Part shown: piece by piece, positions 43,203-54,559 of the stretch
How positions within the stretch are numbered: position 1 is the stretch's first letter
Layout: every line of letters begins with the position of its first letter
From: Ampelomyces quisqualis
Taxonomy: Eukaryota; Ascomycota; Dothideomycetes; Pleosporales; Phaeosphaeriaceae
Reading direction: 5' to 3'
Length of the DNA: 64,000 bases
Assembly (NCBI GenBank): GCA_018398575.1
Contig: JAGTXZ010000020.1
Coordinates: forward strand, 682,001-746,000
Program-made: the position numbers and the translations under genes
Notes under the pieces: generated by a model
What the model was told of the DNA's origin: nothing
The model's input: only the letters and a program-made list of their open reading frames with translations
Database searches by the model: none

Positions 43203-46200
43203 ATGGCGGACGCGCAGGCCGCCGACGCAAAGGAGCTCGCGCTCGTCGCCAAGGTCGAGATGCGTATAGCGCTGGCCAGCTCGGAACAGAAGCTAGAGGA
43301 CTTGCTGAAGACATATCTTGCCCCCCTCCTGCTCAAACTCGCCTCGGAGCATGCAGCCGTGAGGACCAAGGTATGCCTTTGCATCGTCCTGGAGAGCCGT
43401 GTTGTTGCCGTGAGCACCGCTGATGGCCGCTTTCCATAGGTCATCTCCATCTGCCAGCACGTCAATACCCGCATCAAGTCACAGTACGCAGCCTCCTCTC
43501 TGGCCTTGGTGACGCTGCACATGCTGACTGGAGCTGTAGAGATATCAAGCTCCCAGTCGCTGCTCTGCTCAAGCAGTACAAAGACCACCCGCATGTCACA
43601 CTAATACGCCACTTTGACATTCTCTATGTCCAACAGGGCATATCTCGCCTCTCTGTTTCCGAGAGACTTGACCTGCTTCCCATCCTCCTCCAGGGCATGG
43701 CCAAAGACTATGAAAAATCTACACAACACGCCTCGCAGCTCTTCCACTTAATCCTACGACTCCTCCTCCACTTCAAACTTCCACTGCGTGGCAGCAAGGA
43801 AGACGACGAGCTCAGGACCACACTGGGCCTTGAAGATGAGGATGCAGCATTTCTTTCGCAATGGTTCGGAAAACTACTGTTGCTACAAATCGTACGGCCA
43901 AGTAGCCCTGAGGCTGCGAGCTCGCTCACATGTCCAGGCTTGTCAGTACACGATTACAAATTTCTGACCTTACAAGGCAAGCCCGATGCCTGGGACCCCA
44001 GTTCTGATGCTGGCCTAAACCTGACCGAATCCAAGGCACTCGTAGTGCGCTTCCTGGCCAGTGGCATGTTCAACGACGACGAAAAATTCTACCCCGCCCT
44101 GTTTGCTTCTTCAGATACAAACTCCCGTATCTCTGAAGTCGGAGAAGACACCTTGAAGCGAGTCATGCTGTCCAAAGACCTTGACGATTCAAACCTTGTC
44201 GAAACGCTGCTTGAACTCTACTTTGGCTCGTAAGTAAATGTGCACCCCTTCAACACGCGCCCACTGACTTGGTCGCTAGATCCAAGCCTGACGCACAATT
44301 ACCAGTGAAGACGCCCTTGCGAATACGGATCCTTGGAGTTCTATCAAGGTCCGTGAAATGCACTGCATATCCACACCAGATCGCCAAAATTGTCGAGGAA
44401 GGACTCTTATCGGCTGAGCTCAACCCAACCAACAAGACGGCTGGACGAGAAGCCTCCAAATTTCGATCAGCCATATTCTCACTTGTGAACTGGGTTGCAC
44501 GCCGCGGAGTACCAGCGGATCTGTCCATCGTTGCAAGTGGGTTGGTGGGCAACCTGCGAGCTTTCGTGCAAGATCAGGGCTGGCCCATCGCAGACAGAGA
44601 CCAGGATATGGAGCTACGCGGCTATGGCTATGAAACAATCGGACTTCTAGCAAAAGCTGCTCCTGACAAGATACTGATCGAACCTTCATTGGATCTATTA
44701 GAGTGGCTGTTTCGGTCACTCCGAGAAGACACCTCTGGAAAAGAAGTTGCTGTCAGCATAGAAGAGGCTCTTTCTTCTGTATTGGGTGCATTCGCGAAGC
44801 CATTCGACCCATCTGTCATGCCTGGCTTCCGCCGCCTACTACTCAGGTATGCAGCGCTAGGTCAAGTCACCACACCAGCATCCGATCGTTTTATCAGGAG
44901 CACGCGCTATGTAGCGACCAGATTCGCGAACCGGTGTCTGCCCTATGACGACGTGCTGGCACGATGGATAGATATCCTCGCCACAAGCGGCGGCTCAGCT
45001 GAAAGACATGAGGTGGTGGAAGAAGGCCAACGTGGACTTGATCCCTACTGGTTTACCATGTCGAATACTCTCCCCGGCGAGAGTCAAGATAAGACAGAGC
45101 TGGCATACCCGGATTTCGACAAGTTAATCAACTTCATCTTTGTCCAACAAGCTGATGACGAAGACGCAATGGACATCGATGAGCCATCAGATGTTCTTAA
45201 TCAGATTCACCATTTCACGCAGCAACATCCGGACGCGCTTCCCAAGGTCATCCATTTCTGCTCCCAAATCGCTCTACAGTCCGCCTTGACCGAGAGGGGA
45301 ATCGGGTATGCTGCCACAGAGGATTGGGGAAGGAAGCTGGAGAGTCTCATGACCACGGATGCTCGCGCGCGTCAGGCTTTCCGTGTATATGCCGCGAATG
45401 ATGCTCACGCAAACTCGCTCGCCGCGATTTTACGAGCAAGCTTCGAGCGGCTTACCAAGGACGAGCTGGGCGATGTTGGAGACAGTGGAACCACCTTTGT
45501 GCGATTGCTCTCCCTACTCCCTGAGCGCCACTGGGTGTTGGCTAGGATCATCGAAGACTTCACAGCTCTTCAACCTTCGGTGTTTTCGAACAATATCAAT
45601 CGCCGACAGGCTGCTGCTCATGCATATGGCTTGTTGGCATCGCATGGCAACTGCGATCAGGACTCTCTACGTAAGTCACAAAATCGCTTTTCTGAAAAGC
45701 TTAGCACCTGGAAGTCGGCTGTTGGCGGTGACATCAACCAAATCAGCGGCATCATTGTGTCGCTCGGTTACTACTTCAGCAGAGCCTTCTGGAGAAGTAC
45801 AGCGAGCTCAGATATTATTATAGACGACCATCCTGTGCATAAGCTCCTGCAGACGCTTATGGAAATTCTGAAAGAATCCAGAGATACGACTCTGAAAGGA
45901 GCTGCTCACACTTGCCTGGACCAACTCAGTCTCTTTCATGTCATTACTCCCTCCTCTGTATCGAAATACACAAAGATCGAGGATATTGCTCAACATGTGT
46001 ACGATTCTGCTAAGACGGGCACTACCAGCGCAATACTCGCTCTTGGCCATCTTTCAATGATTACCGAGGAGCCAGTAGAGGGCGCCGGGAACGACACAGA
46101 CTACAAATTCATTGGTGAGAAGCTGTATGAATTGCATGAGGTCCGCGAAACCGAAGTTCAATTCTCGGTCGGAGAAGCTTTGAGCTGCTTTGCCGTTGGT

Positions 46201-48588
46201 TGGGAGTCCAAAGCTTTGATCGCGGAGCTTGATGTTCTGCATCCGAACCAGACACTGGATCCATGGGACGCGCCACTGCAGACACCGAAAGGTCCCAAAC
46301 GCGAGAGGACTTTGGCAGCGGTACTTGAGAGGACGTTGAAAGGCTGTCAGCAGTTGAAGCCTTCTTTACGAAAGGCCTCGGTCATTTGGCTCTTGTGTCT
46401 GCTTCAGTACTGCGGCCACAAGGCTGAGTTCCAGAGCTACCTAGGCGAATGCCAAGTCGCTTTCAAGAGCTGCTTGTCTGATCGTGATGAGGTCGTACAA
46501 GAAGCGGCGTCTCGTGGGCTAGGACTGGTGTATGAGAAGGGCGACCGACAGCTCAAGGATGACCTGGTCAGAGACTTGGTCGGGTCCTTCTCGGACAACA
46601 AGTCAAAGATCACCGGCAATGTCACAGAGGACACTCAACTCTTCGAGCCTGGAGCTCTTCCTACTGGAGATGGTTCGATAACGACATACAAGGATATATT
46701 GAACTTGGCGACAGATGTTGGCGATTCAAGTTTAGTGTACCGATTCATGTCGATGGCTTCACATAACTCCATCTGGTCGAGTAGAGCGGCCTTCGGGCGC
46801 TTTGGACTGAGTAACATCTTCTCGGACTCGAGCGTAGACGGGTATTTGGCTGAGAACCCTAAGCTATACCCAAAATTATATCGCTATAGGTATGTGAGCC
46901 TTGTACGGGCATATTCCATCGTATTCTTGGTGGGCAACGACTAACAGAATCGCAGGTTCGACCCGAACACCAACGTACAGCGGTCGATGAACGACATCTG
47001 GAACTCACTGGTCAAAGATTCATCCGCAACCATTGATAAGCACTTTGATGCTATCATGGATGATCTTCTCGCCAGTATCCTTGGCAAGGAGTGGCGAGTA
47101 CGTCAGGCGTGTTGCGCAGCAATTGCAGACCTGGTGCAAGGACGCAGCATTGACAAGGTGAGCTTCATAGTTCAAGTCGACCCTGCATAGCTAGATACTG
47201 ACTACTGCCAGTACGAGAAGTATCTAACTCAGATCTGGGATAAATGCTTCAAAGTCCTCGACGACATCAAAGAAACCGTCCGCGTCGCTGCCGCAGCCCT
47301 CGCCCGCGTGCTCACCACCATCCTCACACGCTCCCTCGAAGCCGGCGACGCATCTGTCAAATCCGCAAATGCCCAACTCACCCGCGTCTTGCCCTTCCTC
47401 TTCTCCACATCCGGGCTTGAGTCCTCCGCCGAAGAAGTTCGCCTCTTCTCCGTTCAAACCCTCCTCCAAATCGTCAAGAAAGCAAACGCGACGACTTTAA
47501 ACCCACACGTCCCCGAACTTGTCGAACGCCTACTCGGCCTTTTAAGTTCGCTCGAACCAGAAGCAGTGAATTATTTGCATCTAAATGCGAAGAAGTACAA
47601 CCTCACCGAGCAAAAGATCGACGACATGCGTCTCCAAAACGTGCGTTCGTCTCCTTTGACCGAGTCCATCGAGCGCTGCCTGGACCTCGCCGACGCACCC
47701 ACCATGGCTCTCCTCGTCCCGCGCATCGAAAGCGCCATGAAATCCGCCGTCGGACTACCCTCAAAAGTAGGCTGTTCCCGGGTCCTCGTCACGCTAGCTA
47801 CACGCCACCGCTTCGTTTTTAATCCTTACGCCGACGCATTCTTGCGCCTGATACACAAGCAAATTCACGATCGCAATGAAACCGTGAGCTCTTCGTACGC
47901 TGCTGCAGCGGGGTATTTGGCGCGGCTGGCAAGCGACAAACAAATCCTCTCCACCATTACCTTGACGCACAAACTGTACTTTGAATCCGAAGAAAACTCT
48001 GACAAAAACCGCCTCCTCGCCGGCGACATGTTGCGGGCGATCAGTCTACATGCTACAGACCGCTTCACATGCCTATCCGCGTCCTTGCTGCCATTCATAT
48101 ACCTAGCCAAACACGACGCGGACGAATCCGTCCGCAAGCAGTTCCAAGACACGTGGGACGACCACGTCGCCGGCCCCCGCAGCGTATCCTTGTATCTCGC
48201 TGAAATCCTCGCCCTCGCAGACAAACACCTCGACTCGCGCCTCTGGGCAATCAAACACACGGCCGCCAAAACCGTCGCCCACGCCGTCCTGGCCATGACT
48301 AGCGCCGTCGGCTCCGACGCCATTGAGCCTGCTGCCGCGGACAAAATCTGGCCTGTCCTTGACAGGGCGCTGAGCGGCAAAAGCTGGGACGGCAAACATG
48401 TCGTGTTGCTAGGCTTTGTGCGGTTCGTGGAGAGGAGTAGAGCCTGGTGGGAGAGTGCGGGGAAGGAGGGGGTTGCGAGCGAGTTGGAGAAGGTGAGTAG
48501 TAGGGAGGCCAAGAGGCAGGAGGGCAAGAATGAAAAGGTTGTCGAGGGCGTGAGGGGCTTGTTGAGGAAGAGATTGGGCTTGGAGTAG
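43203..48588 (+). CDS. ECM29: Proteasome-associated HEAT-repeat protein Ecm29
   Basis: Six exons: 43203-43370, 43440-43483, 43540-44229, 44280-46889, 46956-47157 and 47212-48588, giving 1696 residues. All five introns (50-69 bases) keep frame. The N-terminus (VAKVEMRIALASSEQKLEDLLKTYLAPLLLKLAS) and the block QGISRLSVSERLDLLPILLQG mark the Ecm29 N-terminal family. The rest is helical HEAT repeats, for example SLRKASVIWLLCLLQYCGHK, DEVVQEAASRGLGLVYEKG, FMSMASHNSIWSSRAAFGRF and ACCAAIADLVQGR. Ecm29 tethers the 19S cap to the 20S core, and acts in quality control of faulty proteasomes. It is somewhat shorter than yeast Ecm29 (1868). The 44-base second exon codes HVNTRIKSQ and is needed for frame. 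Divergent from UBX5. Confidence 0.95.
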
Positions 48589-49188
48589 GGTGTGTGTGTG
48601 TGTGTGTGAAAAGGTTCAAAAGAGAAAGGGACAAGTGGAATAACACATTAGATTTGGAATAGAACAACTTGAGGAAGGGAATCCATGTGCAACGAGATAC
48701 TTGACAATTCACATGTTACGTGCAACAACCGTCTTCCAAAAACAAAAACACTAAATTATTCATTCAAGCCACCAAGTAGTCCAGCTGCTCCATCAAGCTG
48801 CACCGCTAGGCGTCGCATTCCACTATCGTACAAAAACTACATGTAAAAAGAAAACCTCGAGGCCATATCCTACCCGCTCAAATGCTTCGACGTTACTGCC
48901 AATCCCTGCACAGGGTATAACGCCTCTCCTGATCCCCCCCATTCCGTTCATGCTAGGACTCCCCATAGATGCGCAAAGAAAACGCAAAACTCCGCCGCTG
49001 GGTACAAGAGGGAAAGGTGGACGTAAGGATGCCGGTGTCAAATAGGCTGCCACAAAGCACGAATAAGCTCATGAGTTGGGTATCGTGGTGCATGTGGCAG
49101 CTCTGAAAGATATGAGTAAGAAGAACTATGCAGAACCGGATAACAACCCAATCTGAACATCTGCACATCGCCAAGGGCCCGTGCTCAA
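48589..49188. other. Convergent 3' spacer, ECM29 / RhoGAP
   Basis: 600 bases holding both 3' untranslated regions. A GT dinucleotide run at 48590-48608 starts just after the ECM29 stop. No gene seen. Confidence 0.55.
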
Positions 49189-51412
49189 CTAGAACTTGAT
49201 GTTGAACGGGGAACTTGGCGGGTTGTTCAGGTCCAGGCGGAATTGCACGTCGGACGGTCCCCGGTTGTGTAGGGTCGCCTGGGTTGGTGTCGCAGCATCT
49301 TCGTCATCCGTGGAAGCTCTCGTGCTTACGGAAGGGGGCGCACGATTAGGTGGTCCGCGGCTGCTGAAGGCTTCCCGGCTGTCTGAAGACGAGATTGTGC
49401 GGTCGGTCGAGGAATCACGCTCGTGATATTGGGAGCGCTGAGCCCTCTCATGGGATGACTCTGAAACGACGACTGCGACACCTGGTGATGCAGTGCGACC
49501 GTTTCTATCAGTTGAGACGTCTCGTGCAGAAGAAGTCTGGAGTCTGTCCACTGATGCACTGCGTGTAGACGTTGCTTTCTTGGAGCGGCCGGGACGAGGC
49601 GAGGCATGTGAATTCTTAGACTTGGCTCTGTGCTGTGGCTGCTCGGTTTGAGGGGCTATAGATTGCTGAACCTGGGTCTCGAGTGATTGCAGATAGTCCA
49701 GTTCGTCTCCTAGGTAATCTTTCTCGGTCCAACAGCCCTGCCAACAGTTGCGCCAGTCCAATATCAGGAATTGAAAGCAGAAAGCATCAATTTTAATGGC
49801 TGGCTGGAAGCAGATACACAAGTTGTTGTAGTTCATCTTGTTGAATTCAGAGCAGGAATGCAACAGACTGATGTGGCAGGTAATTGCGAAGAGAAGGTAG
49901 TAGTTAAAGGGTGGCAGCTTAGAGAGCTCGTCTTTGAGCATTTGAGGTGTGGACTTTGAACCCTGACACTCTCGTTGGATTCTGGCCTGGATTTCCTTTG
50001 GGAAAATCTCATCAGGGAGTTGTCGTAGCCAGCCTTTGAAAAGTGAACCGATGACGTTAGGGTCGTTGAGGTTGGGATCGCTGATAAGATCAATGTCTCC
50101 GTCTATCATGGGCGTGTCAGTGCAGGCCCTAACGATAGGACGCAAAAGCCTTACCAGTGTCGAACTTCCGTTCGTAGTAGCGAACTTGCTGCGCAGAGCC
50201 TGGCACCCGATACAGACCCTCTTCCTCACAGCCTCGCATATTGAGGTAGCTGTGTCCCTGTCAGTATAGCTACGTAAAACGAATCATGCCACAACTTACT
50301 CTATGCAACGCCATGGAAGCGCCGGCATCCAGAACTCTGTCTTGTCCCGGGATTGCTCCAAACGAGAGGAGATTCTCGTCAGTCGGGTCTGTTCGATGAG
50401 TGGCTTGTGAATGACTTTGCAAACATAAGGCTCGTTGGTGACCAAAGTTGGGGTTTCGTGATTGCTCGAGCTGCGGCCAAGTTTGCCGAAGATGCCCTTT
50501 CGTGCCGAGTCCATCTTGCCTCCAACTTTCCGGGCACCCGATCCAAGACTCGACATCAGAGTAGCACCCCTGCTCTCGTTGTAGGAATTGGATGCCTGGG
50601 ACCCATGTTCCGCCCTCTCCCTTCTAGAGCCGTGATCCTCATCTCGTTGATTGGGGTCATGTGCGTCTGCCGAGTGCGTCCGCACCTTATTCTGTCCAAC
50701 CAAGGATCGCCATGACTGGCCCTTCTCTAGCGGAGCTGTCTTCAGAGACGTGCCGTCGCTGCTTGTTGTCCAAGTATCGGCCACAGTTGGCGAAAGCTGG
50801 GGTGGAGGAGCCTTGTTCAGCTTCGCACGTGTTCCAGAGCCCTCTTCCCCTTTGATAGACCTAGATCTCGACATGACGCCCTGTTTTTTTGGCTTCATGG
50901 TGTTGCGCTTAGATGAGTCGATGTCGTCAGAATGGTCGTTTGACATGCTGGAGCCAGTTCGGTGGACAAGGCGGACGATTTCGGAGCGATTGTCTACGAG
51001 CGAGGATTAGTTTACAAACGCCAATTTCTGCCTCCTGTTCCTTACCATCCGAGTTGGGCGTCTGGACTGGACGACCCAGATCTGGGGTTGATGTGCCAGC
51101 TCGTCCATTTGAGTACACAGGTGAAGGTTGCTGCTCCGGAATCGGCCTCCTGGGGCCATCCTGGTTGAAAATACGTGAAGACGACTTGTTCGCGCCAAAG
51201 TGGGAGAAGATGTTCTTGGAGTCTTTGCGGAGTTTTGGGGATGCGGGCGACTCGGGCTGGCTGTGGAAGGGTGCCTTTGGCGAGGCAAGGTGGGGGCCGT
51301 TGAAGTGGGTCGGGGACGCGGGGCTTTTGGGGCTCATGGGACCATTCGGGCCTGCATTCTCCTTCTGCGTCCTGCCTCGCATGGCTAGAGACAATGTCGT
51401 TGACTTGGGCAT
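49189..51412 (-). CDS. Rho GTPase-activating protein
   Basis: Exons 51412-51046, 50993-50300, 50249-50155 and 50102-49189 give 689 residues; introns of 50-52 bases keep phase. Residues 1-300 are Ser/Pro/Lys-rich and disordered (MPKSTTLSLAMRGRTQKENA; SPKSPASP). A RhoGAP domain spans about 325-540. The arginine finger is in EEEGLYRVPGSAQQVR near residue 367, followed by LISDPNLNDPNVIGSLFKGW, LRQLPDEIFP, and the Asn block FNKMNYNNLCICFQPAIKID. The C-terminus is Ser/Arg-rich and disordered, ending SSPFNIKF. It should stimulate GTP hydrolysis on Rho or Cdc42-type GTPases, and so limit actin polarity or cell-wall signalling. The short 95-base third exon is secured by the block YLNMRGCEEEGLYR. I cannot name the yeast counterpart. 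Confidence 0.92.
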
Positions 51413-51906
51413 CTTGCGCAACTGCCTCCGCGGTGTGTTTATGGGCTAACAGATGCTCAGCACAGCTTAGCTCGGCGGAGGCTTTCCGACTAGCGGAGAA
51501 TATACCTCGGTGAATGTGTCTTGGGGTGTGGCCTCGTTGTTGGGGCAGGTGAGTGCGCGGTCAAAAAGGCGATGCGTCGCGATGGAGGGGAAAATGGGCG
51601 GCTTCAGCAAATGCGGCTCATGGGACGCAGCTGTTGTGGAGGCTTGGGCGACGGTGACGGCGCGGTGAGTGAGTTCCTGTCTGGCCATGGCCGTCAGCAA
51701 GATCAAGTCATGGCGGGGCCGACGCCACGCGACGCGTGCGAGAGATTATAAGGCGCACGAGGTGGTACGAACCGTGAGGGCCCGGGTGAGGTGTGCCGCG
51801 TGCACCGAGGCGTCTGCGTCGCAGACTCGAGCGAGGATGCGGTGGCTGGCTGGGCGAGGCCGCTATGCAGGAGCCCGCTGATACGGTGCCAGGCCTGTGT
51901 GACGTG

Positions 51907-51914
<8 letters not shown>

Positions 51915-51943
<29 letters not shown>
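51915..51943. repeat. GT microsatellite
   Basis: Uninterrupted GT dinucleotide run of 29 bases. Confidence 0.95.
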
Positions 51944-51944
<1 letters not shown>

Positions 51945-52327
51945 CGGCTGTCTCCCTGGCGGCAGGACGAGACGGTGTCGGGGGGGGAGAGAAAGGCACG
52001 CGAGGGTCTGGGATGCCGTCAGCACCTGTGTGCGATGGGTGCCATGCGGTGCAGCGGCGGCCGCGCGAACAAAGAGGGCGGGGAGGTGGACGACAATACG
52101 GAGTACCTACATACGGGCTCGCAGAGGCACAAGGGTTTGCCGCCTGTGCTCGGTGGCCACCACAACGAACCGGCAGGGCGTCTCGAGGGCGTGGGGTCGT
52201 GGACTCGTGGACAGGCCAAACGGGTAGTCAATAATAGGCGTGCCTCGTTCCTGACTACGGCCTCGTTAGTTCTCTGGTCGCCCGCTGCCGGCACTGGCAA
52301 GAGACAAAGGCGGCGCGGCGCTGCGTG

Positions 52328-52345
52328 CTGCTGCTGCTGCTGCTG
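52328..52345. repeat. CTG triplet repeat
   Basis: Six CTG units, followed by degenerate CGG/CTG/TTG triplets to about 52370. Confidence 0.9.
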
Positions 52346-52741
52346 CGGCTGTTGTTGTTGCCGTTGCTGAGGGGGTCCGGCTCACAAAGGAGGCCAAAAG
52401 CGTCGGGTGGTGGTGCGGTCCAGCTCCTCTGCGACGACTCTTGGAAGCACACCGAGGGCGAGTGGCGCTGCGCCGCTGATTGGGACGCGAGGCACGGACG
52501 TCAGGTACCAGACACTACCAGACAGCTCCAGACAGCCGGCCAAACGCTGGACGAGAAAAGCAGCGGTGAAGCGGCGGGCAGGCCCCCCAGGCTGTTCGTC
52601 CGGCGCCAGAACGGGCAGGCCGTCCTCTTGCTGCGTCAGACGTGTGAAGCTACCGCGCATGTACTGTACATAGGTACCGAGTATCCGTACGACTACTCGG
52701 TACTGTGTAAGTTATAAATAACATGGCGACTGGAGACATCA

Positions 52742-53858
52742 ATGATCAATGCACTGCCGTCGCCGGCGCCCCTCCACCACGGTCCACACCCGTCTGGCTG
52801 CTCAGCATGCGCCATGCCCGACGAGATGCGCCTCCATGTCGACAAGCATGTCCGCTACATCCAGAGCCTCGACTCGGTGCGTACTGCCTGGCGTGGCCGC
52901 GCACGCATGCAGCAAGAGCATCCCGCACTGACCCCCTCCAGCGCAAAGACGAGCTCGAGTACTGGCTCACCGAACACCTGCGTCTGAACGGCCTCTACTG
53001 GGGACTCACTGCGCTGCACCTGCTGGGCCATCCCGCGGCCCTGCCCCGCGGAGAAGTGCTCGAATTCGTCTTCGCATGTCTGCACGAGAACGGCGGCTTC
53101 GGCGCCGCTCCGGGCCACGACGCCCACATGCTCTATACCGTTAGTGGGGTGCAGATACTGGCTACCCTGGATGCCTTTGGCGAGCTGGATGGGCGCGTAC
53201 AAGACGGCCGCCTGAAGATCGCAAAGTGTGCGTATGGCCTCCCGTCGCCGTCCGTCACCAAGCATGCTCACAGCCTGCAGTCATCGCAAACCTCCAGGAT
53301 GGTGACACGGGCACCTTTGCGGGCGATGAGTGGGGCGAGCAAGACACGCGCTTCCTGTACGGCGCTCTGAACGCGCTCTCGCTGATGGGCCTCTTGCACC
53401 TGGTAGACGTCGAGAAAGCCGTGCAACACGTCCAGTCCTGTGCAAACTTGGATGGCGGATACGGCACGAGTCCTGGCGCAGAAACGCACTCTGGTCAGGT
53501 GTTCACGTGTGTCGCCGCACTGACCATCGCGGGGAGAACGGATCTCGTCAACGCCGAGAAGCTGGGCGCCTGGCTGAGCGAACGACAGCTCAAAAACGGT
53601 GGGCTCAACGGCAGACCCGAGAAGAAGGAAGACGTGTGCTACAGCTGGTGGGTCATGAGCAGCATGGCCATGCTCGACAAGCTGCACTGGATCGACGGCG
53701 ACAAGTTGGCCAACTTCATCCTGCAATGCCAGGACCCGGAACTGGGAGGCCTCGCAGACCGACCTGGCGACATGGTGGACGTCTTCCACACCAACTTCGG
53801 TCTTGCTGGGCTGAGCCTACTGAAGTATCCCGGCCTGGAAGAGATAGACCCCGTCTAG
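52742..53858 (+). CDS. BET2: Rab geranylgeranyltransferase type II, beta subunit
   Basis: Exons 52742-52876, 52942-53227 and 53281-53858 give 332 residues, the usual length. Introns of 65 and 53 bases keep frame. The prenyltransferase alpha-alpha barrel repeats are clear: HVDKHVRYIQSLDS-RKDELEYWL, RLNGLYWGLTALHLLG, ENGGFGAAPGHDAHMLYTVS, ANLDGGYGTSPGAETHSGQV, LKNGGLNGRPEKKEDVCYSW. Zinc ligands are the Asp and Cys of EDVCYSWW and the His of MVDVFHTNFGL. With the alpha subunit and Rab escort protein, it adds geranylgeranyl groups to C-terminal Cys residues of Rab GTPases in vesicle traffic. The ATG at 52742 is in frame with the conserved start of the domain; an ATG at 52723 is in another frame. 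Confidence 0.96.
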
Positions 53859-54559
53859 TAGGTTCAGCAGTGCTTTCATGGTGACTCTGGCTAACCTGGC
53901 TCAGCTGCATGCCACGCTCCGTCACCAAGCGATGCTTGGGTACCTAGTCAAGCGTAGATACAGCCGCTTGGCCATGACATTGCTGAGCCTCGTCGCTTCG
54001 ACGTTCCCGTAGTCGTGTCATTCGTGACGCATGTGTAGTGGTGCCGTCAGGTGACTTTCAAATGCGCATCCGCACCACATCGCATGCATCTGCACCGCCT
54101 GGGCATGCCTCGTCCGCAGCTTCAATGCCCTTTCTCCCCATCTGATCACGCGCATCTCCTGCCATGAGACGTGAGATACCATGCCAGAGAACAGTAAAGG
54201 TGCCTGCCTGTTTCGTCCAGCCGAGTCTTCTCCACGTGGTTCGGCTGCCAGCCCGCTCTCCTACATATCTCCGCCTGCTCTCCGAGTCGAGCTTCCTTCC
54301 CCACTTCACACCAACAAGCAGTTTGAGTTCCTCCTCTACTTCCCTCTCGTCTAGTCTCAAACAATGGCAATGGAGCCGCGGCAGTGACTCTGTGCACCAT
54401 CTCTCTTATCTGCGAGCCGTTCGCTGCCACCTCTTCGCCTTCTTCACATCCAGTCCGCTCCTTTCGCACCGTTCTCTGCTTCACCATTGCATTGCACAGA
54501 GAGTGCTTTCACTTTGTCGTCGTTTCTTCACTCACGCTCCTTACCTCGGCCGTGCTGCC
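53859..54559. other. Intergenic, promoter and CT-rich leader of the zinc-finger gene
   Basis: About 700 bases. From about 54220 to 54560 the + strand is rich in C and T, typical of a fungal 5' leader. The zinc-finger frame stays open through this part without family support. No other gene seen. Confidence 0.55.

Larger units (their letters stand above)
51413..52741. promoter_or_regulatory. Divergent promoter region, RhoGAP / BET2, 1.3 kb
   Basis: Long GC-rich spacer with long open frames on both strands, none with a domain; these reflect base composition. It holds a GT microsatellite, a CTG repeat and a TACGGAGTACC motif at 52096-52107. Both promoters lie here. Confidence 0.5.

Noticed and set aside
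51467..52717. Many open frames of 70-150 residues upstream of BET2
   Set aside because: GC-rich sequence with GT and CTG repeats gives open frames on both strands; none has a domain.
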